Below the pieces are notes generated by a model. It had not been told where the DNA came from. It saw nothing but the letters and a program-made list of their open reading frames with translations, and searched no databases. From Gymnodinialimonas phycosphaerae (GTDB lineage Bacteria > Pseudomonadota > Alphaproteobacteria > Rhodobacterales > Rhodobacteraceae): a stretch of 64,000 bases of DNA. How positions within the stretch are numbered: position 1 is the stretch's first letter; each line of letters opens with the position of its first letter. Where the stretch lies: NCBI RefSeq assembly GCF_019195455.1, contig NZ_JAIMBW010000001.1:2418001-2482000 (forward strand), read 5' to 3'. Position numbers and translations under genes: made by a program. Of this stretch, positions 36,660-43,924 are shown piece by piece.

Positions 36660-37340
36660 ATGGATGAATTCAAACGGTTCGGGCTTTACGTGGTGCCGCA
36701 AGGCGCGCTCTTCGATGCGGCCTCGGCGTGGCTCGGATGGAACAGCGCGACCGGTCAGGCCGTGCCGCACCCGAATGTCGCGGGCCTGCCGGAACCGGTC
36801 GAAGTCCTGGCCGCCACGCCCCGGAGCTACGGCTTCCACGGCACGATCAAACCGCCTTTTGTGATGGCCGATGGACAGTCCGTCGACGCGCTCCACGATG
36901 CCGCAGCGGATTTTTGCGCCACCCAGGCTCCGGTCACGATCCCCAGTCTTGCCGTGCGCCGACTGGGCGGCTTCGTCGCCATCGTGCCCGCTGATCCCTC
37001 GCCGGGCCTCGCCACGCTGGCGGCCGCAGCGGTTGAAGCGCTCGACACCTTCCGCGCGCGCCCCTCCGAGACCGAATTGGCCAAGCGCCGCAAGGCAGGC
37101 CTTTCCGACCGGCAAGAGGCGCTCTTGCAGAAATGGGGCTATCCTTACGTGATGGACGAATTCCAGTTCCATATGACGTTGACCGGCCGAGCGGACCATG
37201 CGGAGGCTGTCCGGGACGTCCTGGCCAGGCACTTTGCCCCAGTCCTGCCAAGCCCGTTCGAGATCGAAAGCCTTGCGCTGATGGGCGAGGACCCCGACGG
37301 ACGCTTTCACCTGCTCCATCGCTATACTCTCGCCGGGTAA
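36660..37340 (+). CDS. DUF1045 phosphonate-metabolism protein, 2H-phosphoesterase-like
   Basis: A 226-residue protein of the DUF1045 family found in phn operons. It has two HxT motifs, HGT at residues 60-62 and HMT at 171-173, the pattern of 2H phosphoesterases that act on cyclic phosphodiesters. The cluster lacks phnP, so this protein is a candidate for opening the cyclic ribose phosphate made by C-P lyase. It starts at ATG 36660, only 13 bp from the divergent phnM copy 2. Its 3' end overlaps phnN by 19 bp. Confidence 0.85.
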   Translation: MDEFKRFGLYVVPQGALFDAASAWLGWNSATGQAVPHPNVAGLPEPVEVLAATPRSYGFHGTIKPPFVMADGQSVDALHDAAADFCATQAPVTIPSLAVRRLGGFVAIVPADPSPGLATLAAAAVEALDTFRARPSETELAKRRKAGLSDRQEALLQKWGYPYVMDEFQFHMTLTGRADHAEAVRDVLARHFAPVLPSPFEIESLALMGEDPDGRFHLLHRYTLAG

Positions 37341-37864
37341 AGGGCCGCTGCCGCTGCCAAAACGCTTTCGGCCAATGGCCCGGAATTGTCGATGGTGATG
37401 GTCTTCAACCCCACCGGCATCACCGGCTTGGGCCGGGCCAAACGCCGGTCGATCTCATGCCCGCGTTCGCGCCCTCTTTGGGCCAATCGCCGTGCCAGGA
37501 TCTTCGGGCTTGCAGTCACATGCAGAACGATCAGGTCGTCAAACGTGTCGTCTGCCGCCTGCAAAACCCCGCGCGACAGGTTCGCGAGCGCATCTTGCCC
37601 ATTGGCAAGCACTTCGCGCACCGCATTTGGGATGCCATAGCTCAACCCATGGGCCTTCCAGTGCAACGCGAAATCCCCGCCAGCCGCCCGTGCGGCAAAC
37701 AAGCTCTCTGAGACATATTCATAATTCTCGCCGCCCAGCTCAGGCGACCGCGTGATGACACGCCGCACACGGTGCAGGTCGGACCGGGTCGCGCAAAGCC
37801 CTTCCATCAGGCTGTCTTTGCCAACGCCGGAAGGCCCAACCACCGCGATGAAGCGCCCCGCCAT
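37322..37864 (-). CDS. phnN: PhnN, ribose 1,5-bisphosphokinase
   Basis: A 180-residue guanylate-kinase-like enzyme with P-loop GPSGVGKDS (residues ~10-18) and RRVITRSPELGGENYEYV. It phosphorylates ribose 1,5-bisphosphate to PRPP, the last step of the C-P lyase route. It shares a base with phnL upstream. It is the last gene of the phnGHIJKLN operon and overlaps the convergent DUF1045 gene. Confidence 0.93.
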   Translation of the reverse strand: MAGRFIAVVGPSGVGKDSLMEGLCATRSDLHRVRRVITRSPELGGENYEYVSESLFAARAAGGDFALHWKAHGLSYGIPNAVREVLANGQDALANLSRGVLQAADDTFDDLIVLHVTASPKILARRLAQRGRERGHEIDRRLARPKPVMPVGLKTITIDNSGPLAESVLAAAAALYPARV

Positions 37865-38544
37865 TACACCGCCTTTGGCGTGAAGGCCGAGACATCGACC
37901 TCCCGATCCGCCACGCTGGCGCGGGCCTCAAGATCGTGGAAGATGCCAACGATGGCAGCGCCCCCCGCCTTGGCCTCTTCGATCAGTGACAGCACCGTTT
38001 CGCGGTTCGTTGCGTCCAGGCTGGCTGTCGGCTCGTCCAGAAGCAGCGCCGGATAGCGATGGGCAAAGCCACGCGCGATGTTCACGCGCTGCTGCTCGCC
38101 GCCGGAAAAGGTGGTGGGCGACAGCGACCACAACCGCTCCGGGATGCGCAGCCGGTCCAGCAATGCGCGCGCGCGGGCTTTGGCATCAGCCTCGGACCAA
38201 CCAACGTGCAAAAGCGGCTCAGACACGACATCGAGTGTCGGGACCCGTGGCACCACCCGCAAGAACTGGCTTACATAGCCAAGGGTCTCGCGGCGCAGGC
38301 GCAGGATCTCACGCGGCTCGGCATGGGTGATGTCCACATCGCCAATCCGAACGGCCCCGCCTTGCGCTAGGTAATTGCCGTAAAGGATACGCATGACGGT
38401 CGATTTGCCCGCGCCACTTTCGCCAGTCAGCGCCACGCATTCACCTGGCTCTACCGAAAAACCGGCCCCTTCAATCACCGGGATGATTGCGGCATCCTGG
38501 TTGTGCAAGGTGAAAGTCTTGGTCAGATTCTCAACCGCGATCAT
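37864..38544 (-). CDS. phnL: PhnL, C-P lyase ABC-type subunit
   Basis: A 226-residue ABC-like protein: Walker A TGESGAGKST (~39-48), signature TFSGGEQQRVNIARGF (~140-155), Walker B LLLDEPTASLD. PhnL works with the C-P lyase core rather than in transport. It follows phnK after a 60-bp gap. Confidence 0.93.
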   Translation of the reverse strand: MIAVENLTKTFTLHNQDAAIIPVIEGAGFSVEPGECVALTGESGAGKSTVMRILYGNYLAQGGAVRIGDVDITHAEPREILRLRRETLGYVSQFLRVVPRVPTLDVVSEPLLHVGWSEADAKARARALLDRLRIPERLWSLSPTTFSGGEQQRVNIARGFAHRYPALLLDEPTASLDATNRETVLSLIEEAKAGGAAIVGIFHDLEARASVADREVDVSAFTPKAV

Positions 38545-38604
38545 CGTTAAGCCCTCCTTATAAAACTGTTTAAAATTAGATGGTTCACACGCGAAACCTC
38601 TCCC

Positions 38605-39375
38605 TCAGACCTGCAGAACAGAACTCACCAGAAGCTGAGTGTAGGGCGCCTGCGGGTCGTCCAGCACCTGATCGGTCAGGCCTGTTTCGATGACATTGCC
38701 GTCCTTCATCACTATCAGCCGGTCCGCCAAAAGCCGCACAACGGCGAGGTCATGGGTGACCACAATGGCCGACAACCCCATCTGCCGAACAAGACTGCGT
38801 AGAAGGTCAAGAAGCCGCGCTTGCACGCTCACATCCAGCCCGCCCGTCGGCTCGTCCATGAAGATCAGGCGCGGCCCAGTGACGAGGTTTCGCGCGATCT
38901 GCAACCGCTGCTGCATACCCCCAGAAAAAGCGGCGGGGCGATCATCAATCCGCTCGCCCGCAATCTCAACGCGGTCGAGCCAGTCGAGTGCCTGTTCGCG
39001 GATCTCGCCGTAATGCCGTGCCCCCACAGCCATCAAGCGCTCGCCCACATTGCCGCCCGCGCTCACGCGCATCCGCAATCCGTCGCGCGGGTTTTGATGC
39101 ACGAAGGCCCAATCGGTGCGACCCAACATCCGCCTCTCCGGCTCGGACATCGCCAAAACATCGCGCGGCCCTTCGGCGCGGGTGTCAAAGATCACCTCGC
39201 CCTGATCGGGTGGCAGATGCCCTGCAAGGCAGTTCAGCAAGGTCGATTTTCCCGAGCCACTCTCCCCCACAATCCCCAGCACCTCGCCGGGATAGAGGCG
39301 GAACGAAACATCGGCGCACCCGATCCGTGCGCCATAGGTTTTGGTCAGGTCCCGAACATCCATTAGCGGGGTCAT
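38605..39375 (-). CDS. phnK: PhnK, C-P lyase ABC-type subunit
   Basis: A 256-residue ABC-like protein with Walker A GESGSGKST (~36-44), signature FSGGMQQRLQIARNL and Walker B FMDEPTGGLD. PhnK binds PhnJ in the core complex. The start is ATG 39375, overlapping the phnJ stop; the longer frame upstream is not conserved. Confidence 0.93.
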   Translation of the reverse strand: MTPLMDVRDLTKTYGARIGCADVSFRLYPGEVLGIVGESGSGKSTLLNCLAGHLPPDQGEVIFDTRAEGPRDVLAMSEPERRMLGRTDWAFVHQNPRDGLRMRVSAGGNVGERLMAVGARHYGEIREQALDWLDRVEIAGERIDDRPAAFSGGMQQRLQIARNLVTGPRLIFMDEPTGGLDVSVQARLLDLLRSLVRQMGLSAIVVTHDLAVVRLLADRLIVMKDGNVIETGLTDQVLDDPQAPYTQLLVSSVLQV

Positions 39376-40262
39376 TGCGTGGCCTCCTGTTCGACTGAGA
39401 AGGGGCGCGTATTCGTCATTTCGCCTGTAAAGCCAGCAGCCTTGCGGGAGGCGCAGAAATCTGTGTCGGAGCACACAAACATCCGGCCGCCCTGATCGTC
39501 TGTGATGACCTCATCGAGGTAACTGTCTTCGGCCTCACACAGTGCACAAGGATGCGGCGCTTTGGACTGGTCGAAGGGATGATCCTCGAAATCGAGGCTC
39601 ACGACCTTGGTGTAGGGCGGCACCGCGTAGATGCGTTGCTCGCGCCCCGCGCCAAACAGCTGCAAGGCGGCGCTTTCCATCTTCGGATTGTCGAATTTCG
39701 GGATCGGGGAGGGGTCCATTACGTAGCGATCCTCGACCTTCACCGGATAGGCATAGGCCGTCGCAATCTCACCGTGTCGCGAAATGTCCTCGTAGAGCTT
39801 CACATACATCAGCCCGTATTCCTCAAGGCTGTGCATCTTGCGGGTCTCGACTTCGGAAGGCTCCAAGAACCGCAAAGGCTCGGGGATCGGCACCTGGTAG
39901 ACGAGGATCTGATCCTCGGTAAGCGTCTCTTCGGGAATGCGGTGGCGGGTCTGGATCACTGTGGCCTCCCCGGTCTTTTCGGTCACGGCAACTTGCGCCG
40001 TCTTCTCGAAGAACTTGCGGATCGAGACGGCGTTGGTCGTGTCATCCGCGCCTTGGTCAATCACCTTCAGCGTGTCATCAGGCGTCAGGCAGGCGGCGGT
40101 GACCTGCACGCCCCCCGTGCCCCAGCCATAGGGCATCGGCATCTCGCGGCTGGCGAAGGGCACCTGATAACCCGGCACCGCGACGCCTTTCAGGATCGCG
40201 CGGCGGATCATGCGCTTGGTCTGTTCGTCGAGGTAGGCGAAGTTGTAGGTTTGATCGGTCAT
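39372..40262 (-). CDS. phnJ: PhnJ, C-P lyase radical SAM enzyme
   Basis: A 296-residue catalytic subunit that cleaves the C-P bond using S-adenosylmethionine. The four cysteines expected for PhnJ are present: Cys239, Cys242, Cys264 and Cys270 (CxxC, 21 residues, then five residues); the last corresponds to the radical-carrying Cys272 of E. coli. An N-terminal YGWGTGGVQVT segment is also conserved. Full length. Overlaps phnI and phnK by four bases. Confidence 0.96.
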   Translation of the reverse strand: MTDQTYNFAYLDEQTKRMIRRAILKGVAVPGYQVPFASREMPMPYGWGTGGVQVTAACLTPDDTLKVIDQGADDTTNAVSIRKFFEKTAQVAVTEKTGEATVIQTRHRIPEETLTEDQILVYQVPIPEPLRFLEPSEVETRKMHSLEEYGLMYVKLYEDISRHGEIATAYAYPVKVEDRYVMDPSPIPKFDNPKMESAALQLFGAGREQRIYAVPPYTKVVSLDFEDHPFDQSKAPHPCALCEAEDSYLDEVITDDQGGRMFVCSDTDFCASRKAAGFTGEMTNTRPFSVEQEATQ

Positions 40263-41350
40263 TCCGCAGCCTCCTGATGCCGGCCTTCCATTGCCTCCGC
40301 CCGCAACCTGCGGATCAGTTCAAGCTCCGATTGGAAATCGACGTAATGGGGCAGTTTGATGTGCTCCAGAAAGCCCGAGGCCTGCACATTGTCCGCGTGA
40401 TAGAGGACAAATTCCTCGTCCTGCGCCGGAGCGCCGACATTGTCCTCACCCAACTCCGCCCACCGCATCGCACGGTCGACCAACGCCATGGAGATCGCCT
40501 TGCGCTCGCAACGCCCGAAGGTCAGCCCATAGCCCCGAGTGAATTGTGGCGGCTCGGTCTTGGAGCCGGTGAACTGGTTCACGGTTTCGCATTCGGTGAC
40601 CACGACCTCGCCGATTTCTATTGCGAACCCCAACTCGGGAATGTCCATTTCAACCGGCACTAAACCGATCCGCAACTCGCCCACGAAGGGATGGTTGCGC
40701 CCATAGCCACGTTGGGTGGAATAGGCCATCGACAGGACAAACCCTTCATCCCCCCGGCTAAGCGCCTGAAGCCGCAAAGGCCGGTCGGTCGGGAAATCCA
40801 ACGGCTCGCGCGTCAGGTCGCGCGGCGTGTCGGTGCCTTCGGGTTCGCGTTGGATCAGATCCTCCTGCGTAAGGAAATCGGTGACGTGGGGCAGATCGGC
40901 CATGTCAGCCGGTGCTTCCGGTGCCTCGGGCGGCTCAAGTCCCTCAGCCGCTAGCGCGAAGTCGAGCAGTCGATGGGTGTAGTCGAATGTCGGCCCAAGC
41001 ACCTGCCCGCCCGGCAGATCCTTGTACGTGGCCGAAATGCGCCGGTCGCAAGCCATCGCACCCGTGTCGATCGGCTCACTGGCCCCAAAGCGTGGCAGGG
41101 TTGTGCGATAGGCGCGGATCAGGAAGACCGCTTCGATCATGTCGCCGCGCGCTTGTTTTATCGCCAATGCGGCGAGGTCCGGGTCGTAAAGCGACCCCTC
41201 GGCCATCACGCGGTCAACGGCCAGCGCCAGCTGCTCTCGGATTTGCGCAATGGTCATCTCGGCGATGCCGGTATCGCCCCGGCGTTCTTCGGCAAGCCAG
41301 GCATGGGCGTTATCAATGGCCCGCTCCCCGCCTTTGACGGCAACATACAT
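40259..41350 (-). CDS. phnI: PhnI, C-P lyase core subunit (nucleosidase)
   Basis: A 363-residue protein starting MYVAVKGGERAIDNAHAWLAEER, as PhnI does. Other conserved parts are the LVDRAMRW segment and LEHIKLPHYVDFQSELELIRRLR near the C-terminus. It displaces adenine from ATP in favour of phosphonate with PhnG, H and L. Four-base overlap with phnJ; phnH lies 4 bp upstream. Confidence 0.95.
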   Translation of the reverse strand: MYVAVKGGERAIDNAHAWLAEERRGDTGIAEMTIAQIREQLALAVDRVMAEGSLYDPDLAALAIKQARGDMIEAVFLIRAYRTTLPRFGASEPIDTGAMACDRRISATYKDLPGGQVLGPTFDYTHRLLDFALAAEGLEPPEAPEAPADMADLPHVTDFLTQEDLIQREPEGTDTPRDLTREPLDFPTDRPLRLQALSRGDEGFVLSMAYSTQRGYGRNHPFVGELRIGLVPVEMDIPELGFAIEIGEVVVTECETVNQFTGSKTEPPQFTRGYGLTFGRCERKAISMALVDRAMRWAELGEDNVGAPAQDEEFVLYHADNVQASGFLEHIKLPHYVDFQSELELIRRLRAEAMEGRHQEAAE

Positions 41351-41354
41351 GACC

Positions 41355-41927
41355 CTATCCCTCCGTTACGCGGGTTGACCGCGGCAGGCCCGCGACGCGC
41401 GCTCCGCAGGTGAAGAAGAAATCGAGGCCCAAGGGAAACTGTGCCCGGTTAGTCTGGAAGGCCGCGACCTCTGCCAGGTTCAAACGGGCCGTGCTCTCAA
41501 TACCCGGCCCGGTCAGAACCGCGCCTTCGGCTTCCAGCGTAGGCACCTCGACAATCAGCGTCGCCGCGCGATCCGGATAGGCCGGGGTTCCAACGGAGTA
41601 GGCGCCAAGCGGCGCAAGCGCGCCCCATGTTCCAATGGCAAACACCGCATCCTTTGCCGCTACGAAGGGCGCACCGGTCTGGAAGGTGATCCAGTCGCGG
41701 AGCGCCTCAGTGTCGTGGGACGGCGCCACGTACAACGGCGTGGTCGGATCGCACAGCGTGACAATCAGGGTCGCTGCCGCAGCAGAGCAAGGGGCCGGAG
41801 CCGTTGCCCCCGCAATCTGGCGAATGCTTCCGGGGCGCGACAAGGCATCAAGCGCGGCGCGAAAAGCGTGCGCTGCATCCCGAGCAGGATCGGCAAGACC
41901 CCCGTCCAGAACAGCATTTTGCATCAA
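41355..41927 (-). CDS. phnH: PhnH, C-P lyase core subunit
   Basis: A 190-residue PhnH with the family start DPARDAAHAFRAALDALSRPGS and the ending GLDFFFTCGARVAGLPRSTRV. Structural subunit of the PhnGHIJ core. The start at ATG 41927 overlaps the phnG stop. Confidence 0.94.
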   Translation of the reverse strand: MMQNAVLDGGLADPARDAAHAFRAALDALSRPGSIRQIAGATAPAPCSAAAATLIVTLCDPTTPLYVAPSHDTEALRDWITFQTGAPFVAAKDAVFAIGTWGALAPLGAYSVGTPAYPDRAATLIVEVPTLEAEGAVLTGPGIESTARLNLAEVAAFQTNRAQFPLGLDFFFTCGARVAGLPRSTRVTEG

Positions 41928-42400
41928 CCCTCTCCTCGAACCATGGTGAAGAACTCGACTTTCGTCGCCGCAGCCTTTGCGGCCCGTGCCGCGCGCGCTG
42001 TTTGAGCGGCCCCCTCAAGGGGCGTCGTAACAAGGTCGTCGACACCGTCGGCAAACCCATCCTCAGCCATCGCATCCAGAAGCGCGGCCATCCGCGCGGC
42101 GTCTTTCGAGCGGCCTTGCACATAACCATGGCCTACCGCGCCCGAAGGCAGGCGTACCGAAATGCGCGTCACTGACATCTCTCCCAGATTGAAGGCGGCA
42201 CCGGAGCCACCCGTCCGACCCCGCACCATGCTGGTGCCCACCTCCGGCACGCGCAGGATTGTGTAGTCTTCGATCGGGTGGGCCACAGCGAAGCGCTCGA
42301 ACAGAGGGGCCAGCGCTTCCTCACCCGCCTTGGCAAAGATCGAAAGTCGGCGCTTGCGGGCGGCCACAGAGAGGGACAGATCAGATTGGGAATTCGACAT
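41924..42400 (-). CDS. phnG: PhnG, C-P lyase core subunit
   Basis: A 158-residue PhnG with IEDYTILRVPEVGTSMVRGR (~50-69) and the GYVQGRSKDAARMAALLDA region. The start is ATG at 42400; a start at 42427 is possible, but it would lie on top of the TATACAA repeats. First gene of the phnGHIJKLN operon, divergent from phnF. Confidence 0.94.
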   Translation of the reverse strand: MSNSQSDLSLSVAARKRRLSIFAKAGEEALAPLFERFAVAHPIEDYTILRVPEVGTSMVRGRTGGSGAAFNLGEMSVTRISVRLPSGAVGHGYVQGRSKDAARMAALLDAMAEDGFADGVDDLVTTPLEGAAQTARAARAAKAAATKVEFFTMVRGEG

Positions 42401-42420
42401 CTTGCGGACTTGTCTATTTT

Positions 42421-42435
42421 TATACAACTATACAA
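42421..42435. promoter_or_regulatory. Tandem TATACAA repeat, candidate PhnF operator
   Basis: TATACAA occurs at 42421-42427 and 42429-42435, an 8-bp period, between phnG and phnF and 21-35 bp before phnG. GntR/HutC-type repressors often bind TATA-containing half-sites in such divergent regions, so this is a plausible site for PhnF. Confidence 0.4.
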
Positions 42436-42477
42436 ACTTGCTATGGCCGAATCCGGCCCGAGTGCAAGCTTTGTTGA

Positions 42478-42495
42478 ATGAAAGTTTCATGACAT
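42478..42495 (-). promoter_or_regulatory. Candidate Pho box upstream of phnG
   Basis: On the minus strand, ATGTCAT and CTTTCAT lie 11 bp apart with GAAA between. The site is ~78 bp before phnG and overlaps the phnF start codon at 42494. Confidence 0.6.
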
Positions 42496-43222
42496 GGGAC
42501 GCACTGCCCTTTGGACCGCCATCCGCGACACGCTGGTCCGTGACATCAGCGAAGGCCACTATCCGCCCGGTCAGCGCCTGCCGACCGAGGCGCAATTGTC
42601 TGAGCGCTTCGGCGTAAACCGTCACACCGTACGCCGTGCGATTGCAGACATGGCCGAGCAGAACATCGTTCACTCGCGACGCGGAGCCGGCGTTTTCGTT
42701 CGGCATGTGCCGACGCCGTACCGAATAGGGCGCCGCACGCGGTTTCGACAAAACCTGTCTGAGGCCGGGCGCGTGCCCGAGCGGCGTGTTCTGTCGCTGG
42801 AAACGCGGGGGGCCAACAAGCAAGAGGCGGGCGCGCTTGGTCTGGGCAAAGGCGAGCCCGCGCATGTTTACGAGGGCATCAGCCTGTCCGACGGCGCGCC
42901 GCTGGCGCTGTTCTGCTCTGTGTTTCCGGCGGCGCGCTTTCCGGATCTGCTGACTCATCTCGACGAGCAAGGATCGGTCACCAAGGCTTTGGAGAAACAG
43001 GGGCTTTCGGACTACACGCGCAAATCAACCGAGATCACAGCCAAAGCGGCCTCAAAGACGCACGCCACGCTGCTGGAGCTTTCGGTCGGCGACCCAATGC
43101 TGCGCACCGTGGCGATCAACGTCGACACGTCGGGCAAACCGGTCGAATTCGGAAGGACCTGGTTTGCCGCTGATCGTGTAACTCTGATTTTGGGCGACGG
43201 CCGAATTCAGCAAGTCGTTTAA
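42494..43222 (+). CDS. phnF: PhnF, GntR-family regulator of the phosphonate operon
   Basis: A 242-residue GntR/HutC-type regulator: winged helix at ~10-78 (LSERFGVNRHTVRRAIADMAE) and a UTRA ligand domain after ~95. Divergent from phnG, as in many C-P lyase clusters. It starts at ATG 42494, inside the candidate Pho box. It probably represses the phn operons until a phosphonate-derived ligand binds. Confidence 0.92.
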   Translation: MGRTALWTAIRDTLVRDISEGHYPPGQRLPTEAQLSERFGVNRHTVRRAIADMAEQNIVHSRRGAGVFVRHVPTPYRIGRRTRFRQNLSEAGRVPERRVLSLETRGANKQEAGALGLGKGEPAHVYEGISLSDGAPLALFCSVFPAARFPDLLTHLDEQGSVTKALEKQGLSDYTRKSTEITAKAASKTHATLLELSVGDPMLRTVAINVDTSGKPVEFGRTWFAADRVTLILGDGRIQQVV

Positions 43223-43484
43223 ACATAGTGAACACGACCATTGTCCCAAGCGCCGTATTGATAGAAAAAGTCGCCGTTCAGAAGGGCAAAAACTGGGTGT
43301 CGAGGGACGATATCTTGAGAAAGCCTCAATGGCCGAAGTACGACTGTCATTGCCGATGGAAAACCGGAGTTTGCTTTTTGAAAAGAGCAAGAGTCGCGGC
43401 TAAACGAATGTCGGTTTCTTGCGGACGTCATGACACCTTCGCCTATGCAGCGAACGTCCGCTCACCGCCCACTGACGCTAGTCC

Positions 43485-43919
43485 TCAGATTCCACCCGCC
43501 GTATCGGCCGCATCCCCTTTCACATTACGGCTCAGTTCCTTTGCCAACGTTGACCCCTTCGCCAACCTCCGTGCCAGGTTCTCGACAAATCCGGTGTAGC
43601 GCTCCTTTCCTTGGGCCATTGCAGCCTCTCGGAGGTCGTCTTGGACGGGAGGTATGGCGGACAGCCAAAAGCGGATGAAGAGCGCCAGCGCCTCGCCTGT
43701 TATTTCCTGATCACGCTCGAACCGCTCGATCGCCCTCATCATGCGATCTAGTCGTCTCACAAGGGCTGCTTCGCGCTGATCTGCCTCATCGGGCGTCAGA
43801 AAGGAGGCCAGCGCCGCCTCGACAATATGGGTCATTGGGACACGTCGGCTGGTAGCTGTGGCCTCAAGCTGGTCGAAGAGGTCGGGATCAAAGTAGACGT
43901 TGAGGCGGATTTTTGCCAT
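43485..43919 (-). CDS. CopG-like ribbon-helix-helix protein of the transfer module
   Basis: A 144-residue protein starting MAKIRLNVYFDPDLFDQLEA with a ribbon-helix-helix fold in the first ~45 residues, then a coiled helical tail. In trb-type elements this gene sits between traG and trbB. Here it is 5 bp after traG, but trbB is far away. It is likely an autoregulator of the transfer genes. The 262 bp between it and phnF hold no gene I can support. Confidence 0.85.
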   Translation of the reverse strand: MAKIRLNVYFDPDLFDQLEATATSRRVPMTHIVEAALASFLTPDEADQREAALVRRLDRMMRAIERFERDQEITGEALALFIRFWLSAIPPVQDDLREAAMAQGKERYTGFVENLARRLAKGSTLAKELSRNVKGDAADTAGGI

Positions 43920-43924
43920 CGGTT

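Noticed and set aside
43228..43599. Plus-strand ORF of 123 codons between phnF and copG
   Set aside because: Overlaps copG on the other strand and shows no family or coding pattern.
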